From: Phaeospirillum sp.
GTDB lineage: Bacteria > Pseudomonadota > Alphaproteobacteria > Rhodospirillales > Magnetospirillaceae
Direction of reading: 5' to 3'
Assembly (NCBI GenBank): GCA_030651575.1
Contig: JAUSFB010000030.1
Coordinates: 248,001 to 312,000 of the forward strand
Length of the DNA stretch: 64,000 bases
Every line of letters starts with the position of its first letter. Position 1 is the stretch's first letter. The notes under the pieces are model-generated. The model did not search any database. It had not been told where the DNA came from and worked only from the letters and a program-made list of their open reading frames with translations. Shown in pieces: positions 1-7,175 of this stretch. Made by a program: the position numbers and the translations under genes.

Positions 1-226
1 CGCCCTGCTGGATGGGCACGGCGCGGCCGCAGCGGGCGATACGGGTCAGGGCTTTCCCTGGTGTCGAACACTGCGTCGAAGGAATCGCCGCGCCCTTGCC
101 ACACGGTATCCAAGACGGCCAGCCGTTGAGCTTGAGCGCGTCAGAACGCTGGAACACCACCCCGGCAGCGCCTTCAAAGAAACGCACGATCGCTCTGTAT
201 TCAATATCTAGGGACGGGAGGGTGAG
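1..226. other. Left-edge stretch with no assignable gene
   Basis: No convincing gene was found here. One plus frame is open from the edge to a TAG at 209-211, but its product is Arg-rich and unrecognisable. On the minus strand a frame is open from about 296 to the window edge. It gives a plausible-looking peptide rich in Trp, Phe and Tyr (for example EYFGGDWRHLTLP), but it has no ATG start and lies antisense to the start of the next gene. It could be the 3' part of a broken gene or chance. Confidence 0.3.
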
Positions 227-646
227 ATGCCGCCAGTCGCCGCCGAAATACTCCGACGCATCAATCCAAACATGCTGATCGCCAACGAAGGAAACCTAGT
301 TGTCGGCATCGAGGACTGCGACGATCCCGAGCACCGGATTTACCGGCTCGAATATCGGAGTACCGCGGATGGAGCGCACGCTATCGCGGTGTGTGTCAGC
401 AATCCGTGGGACCGGGATGACCCTACCGCCGGAATGAGCGCGGACCGGGGGCACATCTCGGAAGGCGGGCTGATTCGCCTGGGGCCGGGGGTGGAAGCGG
501 TCCTGGGCGTCGGCGGTGTGCCCCTTGTCGAAAACTCGCCGTTTCACGTCGAGGAGGCGGTCATCCGCGCCCGCTATTGGGTCGCCGCGTTCTCCTGCCG
601 CTACGTGTTCGAGGAACTCCAGCAGATGAAGGAGAACCGGCCATGA
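227..646 (+). CDS. Putative E2 (UBC)-like fold protein lacking the catalytic cysteine
   Basis: A 139-residue protein starting after a good GGGAGGG ribosome site. Residues 76-85 read HISEGGLIRL, which matches the pattern around the ubiquitin-conjugating E2 active site (H-x-x-x-x-G-x-I-C-L), but Arg84 stands where Cys is expected. A preceding Y-x-L-x-Y strand and Asn-Pro turn and a following amphipathic helix also suit an E2/RWD-type fold. Its stop overlaps the next start as ATGA, so it is probably translationally coupled to the JAB peptidase downstream. Pairing of E2-like and JAB proteins is known from bacterial ubiquitin-like conjugation operons. The fold call is inference from a short motif; an unrelated small protein is possible. 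Base use is less GC-rich than the core genes, suggesting transfer. Confidence 0.45.
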   Translation: MPPVAAEILRRINPNMLIANEGNLVVGIEDCDDPEHRIYRLEYRSTADGAHAIAVCVSNPWDRDDPTAGMSADRGHISEGGLIRLGPGVEAVLGVGGVPLVENSPFHVEEAVIRARYWVAAFSCRYVFEELQQMKENRP

Positions 647-2235
647 CCCAGTGGATTGCCGAGACATCCATCCGCGGTGCCCCCAAGGCTCCGTTTCCCA
701 TGTGCTTTACCGCCTCCGCAGCCGAAGAGATCCTGCGGACCATCGGCAGCAAACCGCCGGAAGCTGGTGCCAAATTGTTCGGCCCTAAAGACCATGTGGG
801 GATCGACGTGGTTGAATTCGACATTCATGGCAGCCAGCGAGCCGGCGGGACCGTCTATTCGCCCGACGTGCAATGGGGTAATCGCCGGGTCGATCACCAT
901 CTCGGCCAGAAAGACATTCGGGTCTGGACTGGTGACGGCCACAGCCACCCAGGCAGCATGGGGCACCCGAGCGGGAAATCCGGCGTCGGACTGGGGGACC
1001 TGGGATATGTCGAGCAGGTTTTCCACATGAACGAGTGGATGCAGTACTTCTGCCTACCGATTTTTACCTTTGGCGAAGCGGGGGTTCGCATTCATCCCTG
1101 GATCATCTGCCGGGACAACCCGTTCGTCCCGCTTCTTGCCCCCGAGGTCCGCATCTGCCCTGCGAGCGAGTTTCCTGACCGGCAGTACAACCCCGTCTGG
1201 GAGGCGCGGATCAACCGAACCGCCTTGCCCCAGGCCAAAGAGACCAGCACCGCAAAACCGGCTTCGGCCCCCGCCATCGCGCCGCGGGACGCCTCCGAGG
1301 AGGAGGCCTCCCGCCTTGCCCTGGACGTGACTCGGGTGCGGGACGAAAACGCCCGCCTTCAAGCCGACATCCGCAGGTCGAACGTCGAACACGAACGCAC
1401 TTCCTGCGACCTCCGGACAGCCCAGGCGGAAATCACCGAATTGCAGGATCGGGTGGTCAAGGCAGAGAAGGAAGCGGCTCGCGCCCTGATCTCGCAAATG
1501 TCCGGTCAGTCGGAGAAAACCAAGATGGAAAATCTGATTTCCCAGCAGCGCCAAGAGATCGGAACCCTGAAGGGAATGATTACCGACCTGAGAAACCGCC
1601 ACGACCAGTTGGCGGATGAACTCAGTCGGCTGACTCGGGAAGCCACCAAGCATGGCGACGGTCTCCGCCAGTTGCAAGACGACGTAACCCGCCAGTTTCA
1701 GCAGGTGGTCAAGAGCCTGAGTCAGCTAGAATTGGGGCTGTTGAGCAATGACGGGATGCTCAAGTCAGAAGCCAAGGCCATCCGCGACGGCGTTGGAGCG
1801 ATTCGCGAATTCGCCGAACATAGTATCGAGAAAGTGACGGGAAAATTCGACCGGCAGGCCCGCCAGATTCATTGGTACGGCGGTATAGGCCTCGCCGCGG
1901 CGGCGGCTCTGCTGGCTTGCTTTCTGGCTCTGCGCCAGGACCCGGTTGCGCCCGCCGCCCAGGAGTCGGGCACCCCGGCACAGGTTGCTGCCGTGGATAC
2001 CTCTAGCTTGGAGTCATTGCGCCGCGACATCGCGACCATGTCGGATAAGCTGGCGCGAATGGAAGCTGCTACCGCCGAGCGCTCGGCGGCGGTGGACGGG
2101 GTCTCCCACGCCCTGTCCGTCAACCGTGATGAACTGCGGACAGCCATGTCGATGCTGACCCAGCAGTTCGAAGTAATCGCCGAAAAATTGAAGGAAAAGC
2201 CACAAACAAACCAAGTTGGACGGAAAAATCCGTAA
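643..2235 (+). CDS. Membrane-anchored JAB/JAMM-domain putative isopeptidase
   Basis: A 530-residue protein whose ATG overlaps the stop of the upstream gene. An N-terminal JAB (MPN+) domain spans about residues 15-185. His100-Ser-His102-Pro and Ser110 match the zinc-binding H-S/T-H-P-x6-S part of the JAMM motif, but the usual Asp position holds Ser113 and the nearest Asp is Asp119, so the motif is a variant. Residues about 215-390 are heptad-rich coiled coil. Residues about 411-431 form one transmembrane helix, followed by a second short coiled coil of about 100 residues. JAB proteins next to E2-like proteins act as deubiquitinase-like peptidases in bacterial ubiquitin-like systems. Membrane tethering through a long coiled coil is unusual. 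Substrate unknown; no ubiquitin-like or E1 gene lies inside the window. Confidence 0.6.
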   Translation: MTQWIAETSIRGAPKAPFPMCFTASAAEEILRTIGSKPPEAGAKLFGPKDHVGIDVVEFDIHGSQRAGGTVYSPDVQWGNRRVDHHLGQKDIRVWTGDGHSHPGSMGHPSGKSGVGLGDLGYVEQVFHMNEWMQYFCLPIFTFGEAGVRIHPWIICRDNPFVPLLAPEVRICPASEFPDRQYNPVWEARINRTALPQAKETSTAKPASAPAIAPRDASEEEASRLALDVTRVRDENARLQADIRRSNVEHERTSCDLRTAQAEITELQDRVVKAEKEAARALISQMSGQSEKTKMENLISQQRQEIGTLKGMITDLRNRHDQLADELSRLTREATKHGDGLRQLQDDVTRQFQQVVKSLSQLELGLLSNDGMLKSEAKAIRDGVGAIREFAEHSIEKVTGKFDRQARQIHWYGGIGLAAAAALLACFLALRQDPVAPAAQESGTPAQVAAVDTSSLESLRRDIATMSDKLARMEAATAERSAAVDGVSHALSVNRDELRTAMSMLTQQFEVIAEKLKEKPQTNQVGRKNP

Positions 2236-2284
2236 GGCGCGCTTTTTCTGGCGGTTTTGACTCAGGGGGGATCGCATGCGGATA

Positions 2285-2320
2285 GCCGCCCGCGTCGAAG
2301 GGATTGAGAATCTCGACCAT
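2285..2320 (-). pseudogene. 5' stub of phage major capsid protein (gpE-like)
   Basis: Fourteen nucleotides after the gpD-like stop, behind a CGGAG ribosome site, a start codon opens MVEILNPFDAGGY. This resembles the N-terminus of lambda-type gpE capsid proteins. After about a dozen codons the likeness stops and the frame runs antisense into the JAB gene. I read it as a capsid gene cut off by the junction with the E2-like/JAB cassette. The stub is very short, so the call rests mainly on its place after gpD. Confidence 0.45.
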
Positions 2321-2334
2321 GAAAGGGACTCCGA

Positions 2335-2724
2335 TCAGACGGTGGTGCGGGCGACGAGGCCGGCGGCGGCAAGCTGGGTGATCTTGGCGGTGCGTTCGGC
2401 GGGCTGGTCGACCGAGGCGTCGAACACCAGGGCGGCATCGGCCAGGATGACCGGGCCACGGGCGGCGATCACGCCGGTGGCCACGCCATCGGTGGCGTCC
2501 ACGGCTTGCAGCAGCACGGCGATGGCGGTTTCGGTGCCTTCGTCGCCAACCACCTCGGCGGCGGGGGACAGGCGGTATTCGCCGCTGGCGGCAATGCGGC
2601 CCAGCACGGAACCCAGGGGATAGGACGTGCCCGCCTTCAGGGTGACGGTTTCCCGGCAATAGCTGGGATTGCACTCGAATTTCAGCAGGTCGCCCAGGTT
2701 GGGCGATGCGGTCAACGTCGGCAT
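2335..2724 (-). CDS. Phage head decoration protein D (gpD-like)
   Basis: A 129-residue protein of usual gpD length. It has the pattern GDLLKFE...SYCRETVTL, the glycine-rich turn before LGRI, and the ending in which QPAERTAKITQLAAAG precedes a short C-terminus. Head decoration proteins trimerise on the capsid and stabilise it against DNA pressure. It lies directly after the S49 head protease and before the capsid stub, the lambda order C-D-E. The gene is intact, but with no full capsid gene it cannot build a head here. Confidence 0.75.
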   Translation of the reverse strand: MPTLTASPNLGDLLKFECNPSYCRETVTLKAGTSYPLGSVLGRIAASGEYRLSPAAEVVGDEGTETAIAVLLQAVDATDGVATGVIAARGPVILADAALVFDASVDQPAERTAKITQLAAAGLVARTTV

Positions 2725-2736
2725 GGCGGCGGTTCC

Positions 2737-3945
2737 TTACTTGCGGGAGGCGGCTTCGCGGGCACGCCGGACGATGGGGCTTTCGGTTTCGGTTTTCGGG
2801 ACCGCACCCGACGGAGCGGCGGCCACCACGTCGGTGGCGTCGGAGCGCTCGGCCAGCTGATCCAGCACCGTGCGGCGCAGCGCCTCGGGGCGGATGCCCT
2901 TGGCCATGGCCTCGGCGGGGTCGATGGCCACTCCAAGGCGGGCGGCCTGGGCGGCGATGGCGCTGATCTCGGCATATTCGGCGCGCAGGCGCTGCTCCAG
3001 ATCGGCGTTGGCCTGGGCGGGCGGCTGCGGCACGGCAGCCAGAACGGGGACTTCCCCCTGGGATTCGGACATCGGGACTTCCTTTCGGGCGGCGATGGGG
3101 CGGGAAACGGTGGGTCGGGCCAGCACGGCCGCGAGATCAGTCAGGGCGACACGCAGAGTGCCGACCTTGTCGGCCAGACCGGCAGCCACCGCCTGGTCGC
3201 CGCGATAGACCGCAGCCTCGGTGGCCCGCACGGCGTCGGGAGACAGCCGCCGCCGCTCGGCCACCAGGGTGGTGAACTTCCCGTAGAGGGCGTCCACGTC
3301 GGCCTGGAGCGTGGCGCGGGCAGAGTCGGACAGCGGCTGATGCGGGTTGCCATCGACCTTTGCCGCCCCGGCATGGACGAAGGTCCAGGCCAAACCGGCC
3401 TGGGCATCGGCCCCGGATTCGTCGCGATGAACCGCCACCACTCCGATGGAGCCGACCTCGCCGGTCTGGGTGACGTAGAGACGGTCGGCGGTGCAGGCGA
3501 TGGCATAGGCCGCCGACAATGCGGCTTCGTCCGCCACCGCCCAGATCGGCTTGCCACACTGCTGGCGGATCGCCTGGATGTGGTCGACCAGATCGAACAA
3601 GCCGCCGACCTCGCCGCCGGGGGAATCCACGTCCAGCAGGATGGCGCGGACTTTGGGATCGGTAGCCGCCGCCTCGATGGCATTGGCGATGTCCGAATAG
3701 GCGGTCAACCCGCTGGCGGCACCGAGATAGCCCGAGCGCGCCACCAGGGTGCCGATCACCGGCACGATGGCGATGCCGTCGGCCGTCACCTCGACCGTGG
3801 CGGCCGGAACAGGTTCGCCGTCAAAGGACAGCGCCTGCCCGGCCAGCCGGGGAGCGAGCGCCGCCAGAATCACGTCCAGCTTTGCACGCGCGATCAGCAG
3901 CGGCGCGCCGTACAGCCGGGCCGCCACATGGGGAAGGTCATGCAT
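2737..3945 (-). CDS. Phage head maturation protease, S49 (SppA/gpC) family
   Basis: A protein of 402 residues if started at 3945, behind AGGA about nine bases upstream; an upstream ATG at 3984 would overlap the toxin promoter. It has the S49 signature: LLDVDSPGGEVGG for the oxyanion region, then ADEAALSAAYAIA with the catalytic Ser, then TGEVGSIGVV. The Ala/Pro-rich C-terminal part (about 290-402) probably holds the internal scaffold region, as in lambda gpC. This class cleaves scaffold and portal or capsid termini during head assembly. It is the middle of a portal-protease-gpD-gpE series, now separated from the portal by the toxin-antitoxin pair. Confidence 0.8.
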   Translation of the reverse strand: MHDLPHVAARLYGAPLLIARAKLDVILAALAPRLAGQALSFDGEPVPAATVEVTADGIAIVPVIGTLVARSGYLGAASGLTAYSDIANAIEAAATDPKVRAILLDVDSPGGEVGGLFDLVDHIQAIRQQCGKPIWAVADEAALSAAYAIACTADRLYVTQTGEVGSIGVVAVHRDESGADAQAGLAWTFVHAGAAKVDGNPHQPLSDSARATLQADVDALYGKFTTLVAERRRLSPDAVRATEAAVYRGDQAVAAGLADKVGTLRVALTDLAAVLARPTVSRPIAARKEVPMSESQGEVPVLAAVPQPPAQANADLEQRLRAEYAEISAIAAQAARLGVAIDPAEAMAKGIRPEALRRTVLDQLAERSDATDVVAAAPSGAVPKTETESPIVRRAREAASRK

Positions 3946-3957
3946 TTTCGAGATTCC

Positions 3958-3995
3958 TATAAGCCGTTGACTTATATCCGCCAATGGCTTAGGTT
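3958..3995 (+). promoter_or_regulatory. Toxin-antitoxin promoter with inverted-repeat operator
   Basis: TTGACT (3967-3972), 17 bases, then TAGGTT (3990-3995) forms a sigma70-like promoter. TATAAG (3958-3963) and CTTATA (3971-3976) form an inverted repeat with a 7-base spacer over the -35 box, suiting autorepression by the HTH antitoxin. The toxin ATG at 4002 is only about 6 bases past the -10 box, so the transcript may be leaderless. Confidence 0.5.
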
Positions 3996-4001
3996 TGAAT
4001 C

Positions 4002-4271
4002 ATGTTCGAGTGGGACGAAGCCAAGAGCGAGGCCAACCTGCGCAATCGCGGGTTCGATTTCGCCTATGCCACGTTGGTCTTCGATGGCCCCATCCTCGAA
4101 ATGGACGACGACCGTGAGGATTACGGCGAGAAGCGCGTCCAAGTGATCGGACAGGTCGACGACGACATCCTGTTCGTGGTCTTCACCTGGAGGAGCGATA
4201 CTCGTCGCATCATTTCCGCTCGCCTTGCCAACCGGAGGGAACGCGATGTCTACCGTCAAGCTTTCGGCTGA
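4002..4271 (+). CDS. brnT: BrnT-family ribonuclease toxin
   Basis: An 89-residue protein with the BrnT (DUF497) layout: FEWDEAKSEANLRNRGFDF at the N-terminus, a central strand pair, and RIISARLANRRERDVYRQ at the C-terminus. BrnT toxins have a RelE-like fold and cleave RNA. The normal BrnT length is about 90 residues, so the gene is complete. It overlaps the antitoxin gene by 26 bases. The pair sits opposite to the phage genes, between portal and head protease, and looks like an insertion into that module. Confidence 0.85.
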   Translation: MFEWDEAKSEANLRNRGFDFAYATLVFDGPILEMDDDREDYGEKRVQVIGQVDDDILFVVFTWRSDTRRIISARLANRRERDVYRQAFG

Positions 4272-4614
4272 TGAAATTCGCAGCCGCGCTCGCGTCAATC
4301 GGGCCATGATCGCGGCGACCACCGAAGACGATATCGCCCGTCATGCCGCCGAGGACGGTTCGCGCACCGATGATGTCGATCTCAATGCGGCCTTGGCCGA
4401 TGGGCGGCTTCGCGCCACCGATCCCCTCGACGTGGCCGACATCCGGGCCAGGACCGGCCTGTCGCAGGACCGCTTCGCCAGGGCCTTCCACATCAGCCCC
4501 CATACGCTGCGGAACTGGGAGCAAGGCCGGCGTGTCCCCGAGGGGCCGGCGCGGGCGTTGCTGATGGCGATCAAGCGCGATCCCGAATCGGTCATGCGGG
4601 CGTTGCAGGCTTAG
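4246..4614 (+). CDS. HTH-type antitoxin partner of BrnT
   Basis: A 122-residue protein started at the ATG behind GGAGGG (a TTG at 4225 gives a longer, unsupported form). The N-terminal half is acidic and helical and probably wraps the toxin. The C-terminal half holds an XRE/HigA-like helix-turn-helix: DIRARTGLSQDRFARAFHIS then TLRNWEQGRRVP. Most brnT genes pair with the BrnA antitoxin, which has a CopG-like DNA-binding end, so this HTH type is a variant pairing. It probably represses the promoter at 3967. Its 3' end overlaps the convergent portal fragment by about 23 bases. Confidence 0.75.
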   Translation: MSTVKLSADEIRSRARVNRAMIAATTEDDIARHAAEDGSRTDDVDLNAALADGRLRATDPLDVADIRARTGLSQDRFARAFHISPHTLRNWEQGRRVPEGPARALLMAIKRDPESVMRALQA

Positions 4615-5209
4615 GCCGGGGCACCGGCTGCACCGAGGCATTGGCCGGCAGGGGCGGCGGGTCGCCGAAAACCAGCCCCAACCGCTGCTCCCGCGCCTTG
4701 TCGGCGGCGATCTCGGCGTCCACCTGCTCGGCATCGAAGCCGCGCTCGGCCAGGGCCTGGGTGCGGCTTTTCAGGCCGGCGTCGATCTGCTCGATCTCGG
4801 CGCGGGCGTCCTTGAGCGGATCGACCCAGTCCCATTTCGGCGGCAACCACGAACACGCCACCATGCTGGCGCGGTTCTTCTCGTAGCCGGTGATGGCCAA
4901 CGCGCCGGCCATCACCGCAGTGTCCATCCAGCGCTGCCACACCGCCCGGCACAGTTGGTGGACCATCACCGCATGCTGCCACGCATCGATGCGACGGCGA
5001 AATTCCAACAGAGCGAGGCGCGAGTTGGAGTAGTTGGCCTTCAGCATGTCGTTGCTGAGGTAGGCGTAGGGCACCCCCAGCGCCGCCGACACCTGCAGCA
5101 GGGTGCGGTACTGGAAAGCCTCGTAGGAGCCGCCGACATCGGCGGGGGCCGAGGTCTGGATCTGCTCGCCCGGCTCCAGCATCACCACCTGGCCGGGCTG
5201 AACGTCCAT
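4592..5209 (-). pseudogene. Phage portal protein (lambda gpB-like), C-terminal fragment
   Basis: About 205 codons that match the C-terminal part of lambda-type portals: the PG-x-V-x-x-L-x-PGE motif, then Y-x-AFQYRTLLQVSAALGVPY, then YSNSRLALLEFRRR, and a WDWVDPLKD motif before a Pro-rich tail. Full portals are about 500 residues, so more than half is missing upstream. The frame before 5209 does not continue as portal sequence. Portals form the ring through which DNA enters the head; this one cannot work. The last residues are encoded inside the antitoxin gene, which suggests the end was also altered by the toxin-antitoxin insertion. Confidence 0.8.
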
Positions 5210-5336
5210 CAGACCCGCCCGGCTTCCGCGCCGTGGCGCCGGACGCCGTGACCACCAGCAGGAACGATGCCGCCGTCGTCAGGTCGCCAAACATGAGCGA
5301 CGGCGGCATCCCCACCCAGGACATTGGAGAACATCC

Positions 5337-5705
5337 ATGGATGACAGGATCATAGGGATCGGGGCTGCCCCGAACAATCCGCCCGCCACCAGGGAGGAAT
5401 GCCAGCGGCGGCTTGCCGATCTGAAGGACGAGATCGCCGCCATCCGGACGGAGATCGCCGCCGCCGACATGGACCGTCAGGTCGGTGGCAAGCGGATGGA
5501 CGCCCGCTGGTACCACCGTGCCCGCACGGCGTTGCGCCATCGCCAGCGCGAGGCGGCGGAAATCGCCGTCCTGATGGCCCGCCTGCCGGGCCGCAAGGAT
5601 GCGCTGAAAGACACGCTGATCGCCATCTTCCGCGAAGGCTGTGACGAGGGTGGCTGGGCGAAGGTGATGGACGAGGCCCATCGCCGCCTCGGGGGTGCCG
5701 CGTGA
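5337..5705 (+). CDS. Small phage-associated protein, coiled-coil, unknown function
   Basis: A 122-residue protein with GGAG ahead of its ATG. Residues 17-50 are a charged helix (REECQRRLADLKDEIAAIRT), followed by an Arg-rich helical middle and a C-terminal segment with GWAKVMDEAHRRL. It overlaps the start of the next gene (TGA 5703-5705, GTG 5702 or ATG 5705), so the two are probably co-translated. It lies on the early-gene strand of the phage remnant, opposite to the head genes. I recognise no domain. Recombination or nuclease accessory is a guess from context only. Confidence 0.6.
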   Translation: MDDRIIGIGAAPNNPPATREECQRRLADLKDEIAAIRTEIAAADMDRQVGGKRMDARWYHRARTALRHRQREAAEIAVLMARLPGRKDALKDTLIAIFREGCDEGGWAKVMDEAHRRLGGAA

Positions 5706-5782
5706 TGGCCGCCCTGCCGCCCCGCCCGACGCCCACCGTCGAGGCCATCTACGCCGCCTTCGAGGCCAATGCCGAGGACGGC
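5702..5782 (+). pseudogene. 5' fragment of a probable phage PD-(D/E)XK-type nuclease gene
   Basis: Twenty-seven codons, ALPPRPTPTVEAIYAAFEAN then an acidic DGF, resemble the N-terminus I recall for phage exonuclease-type proteins found beside DUF2924/recombinase modules. At about 5,782 the sequence switches abruptly to the 3' part of a gene on the other strand, so the rest of the nuclease is lost. The open frame runs on through antisense sequence and is meaningless there. Identity is recalled from a short N-terminus, so confidence is limited. Confidence 0.45.
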
Positions 5783-5783
5783 T

Positions 5784-6784
5784 TCCCACGACAGCGGCAG
5801 CACGTCGGGCAGGCCGTAGCGGTTCTTGGCCAGGAAGGCCGGACGTTCGGCGGTGTAGAGAACCCGCTCGCCCGACCCCAGCGCCCGGGTCACCTTCTTG
5901 TTGAAGCCGACATCGCTTTTGACGGTGCTGATGCGGTAGTTGGCGAACAGCACCGCGTCGGAATGCTCCTGCATCAGTGCCGCGGCGCGGGCGTGCAGCT
6001 TGATGATGTAGCGGTCGTAGGGCTCGTGCTCGGGGCTGTCGAAGCGCTTGATCTCGGTGTGGGCGATCTGGATCGCCTCGTTCGGCGGGCGATAGTAGAT
6101 CGTCCCGCGGCGCCCGTCGTTCCGGTGGTCGTGGACGCTCGAAAGAGGTCCGCCATGGCGAACAATCAGCATGATCGATGCGGGATGGGCGGTGGTAGCA
6201 GGAAGATCGAGCGCCTTGACGGTGCAGGCGGTCTTGAGTTGGAGGACCTTCGTGATCTTCGTGGCGAGGGCGGCCTCGTCGATCGTACCCGAATCCAGAT
6301 TGATTGCCTTTTCGAGTTCCACCTCGAAGGCATCGTACAGCTTGCCGTAGTCCCTGAATTTCCTTGCGAAATGGAAACTCTCGGCATCTTCGAACGTCTG
6401 GCGGGCGTTCAGGAACGCCCAGATGCTTCTGCAGAGTTGGTCGGGCTGTCGGTCGAACTCGATTGATTGCTCTTCGGCAAATTGCTGTTCCGCGATGGCC
6501 GTGAGGGAATCGATGCCTTTACCCTCGGCCAGGGCCAGAATTCTGCGTGATCGCTGCTCTGCGGGGCGCAGTTCATCCGGGTCGAATGCCGACAAGGTCT
6601 GGATCAGGTCGTGCCGAAACGCGTCTACAGCTTCGTCATCGGTCGGATCGGGAGCCTCGGCAGGCAGGCCGAAATCAGGCTCGTTTTCCCCCTCCCTTAC
6701 TGCCAGAACGGCTCGGGCAAGATCGATGCGCGCATCTTCGATCAGCGCAAGAATATGGGGTCCGATGCGAATTGCGCGCGCCAT
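5784..6784 (-). pseudogene. Unknown protein, 3'-truncated at a tail-to-tail junction
   Basis: A minus-strand gene starts at 6784 behind a strong GAGGTGAG site and codes about 330 sensible residues. It is acidic at the N-terminus (EGENEPDFGL, PDPTDDEAVDAF), has a QPDQLCRSIWAFLNARQTF segment, and later YYRPPNEAIQIAHTEIKRF and YDRYIIKLHARAAAL. After VLPLSW the frame reads antisense through the phage nuclease start and the small gene before it, with no stop until 5477. That tail is an artefact of the junction. I recognise no family. The base composition is less GC-rich than the core. It may come from a different mobile or defence element than its neighbours. Confidence 0.5.
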
Positions 6785-6971
6785 AAACTCACCTCAATGA
6801 CCAAATTGCCCAATCATTGCCTTAGCCCGTGATGATAGTGGACGAAGCCGCAGCGGGCAAGAGCGGGTGTTCCGCAGACGTTCGCACTCCGGTCGTTTTC
6901 GGCATCACATGTCCCATCTCGGGCCACAGGGTGGCTTTTGATTGGTAACGACACCGATCACGGCCCCGCCC

Positions 6972-7175
6972 ATGTCATTTGCCCTTTCCCCCGACCATAT
7001 GACCGCCGCCGAGCGCCTCGACGAGGTGGCCGAGATCCTAGCCACCGGCGCCATGCGCCTGATGGCGCGGAAATCCACTCGTTTATCTGCTGAGCGCGGA
7101 GACAGTTCCGTCGACTTCACCGCCACCCAGAGCGTGTATGGCGGGGAGAGCAAACCGAGGGGAACCCGCCCATGA
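6972..7175 (+). CDS. Small phage/recombinase-associated protein
   Basis: A 67-residue protein (MSFALSPDHMTAAERLDEVAEILATG), Arg-rich in the middle, whose end overlaps the DUF2924 gene start. I recall similar short genes directly before DUF2924 and serine recombinase genes in alphaproteobacterial prophages, so it is probably a regular member of that module. The ATG at 6972 is preferred over a TTG at 6942 because the family starts near MxFxLSPDHMT. No catalytic motif is visible; function unknown. Confidence 0.65.
   Translation: MSFALSPDHMTAAERLDEVAEILATGAMRLMARKSTRLSAERGDSSVDFTATQSVYGGESKPRGTRP

Noticed and set aside
577-642. Longer start for the JAB protein upstream of 643
   Set aside because: The extra residues overlap the end of the E2-like gene out of frame and have no ribosome site; the ATGA overlap at 643 is the natural start.
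2506-4146. Long plus-strand open frame of about 546 codons
   Set aside because: It is antisense to the gpD-like and S49 protease genes and gives a Gly/His/Gln-rich product typical of a high-GC shadow frame.
5477-5783. C-terminal third of the 435-codon minus frame
   Set aside because: It is antisense of the small phage gene and the nuclease start, so it is not real protein sequence of the unknown gene.
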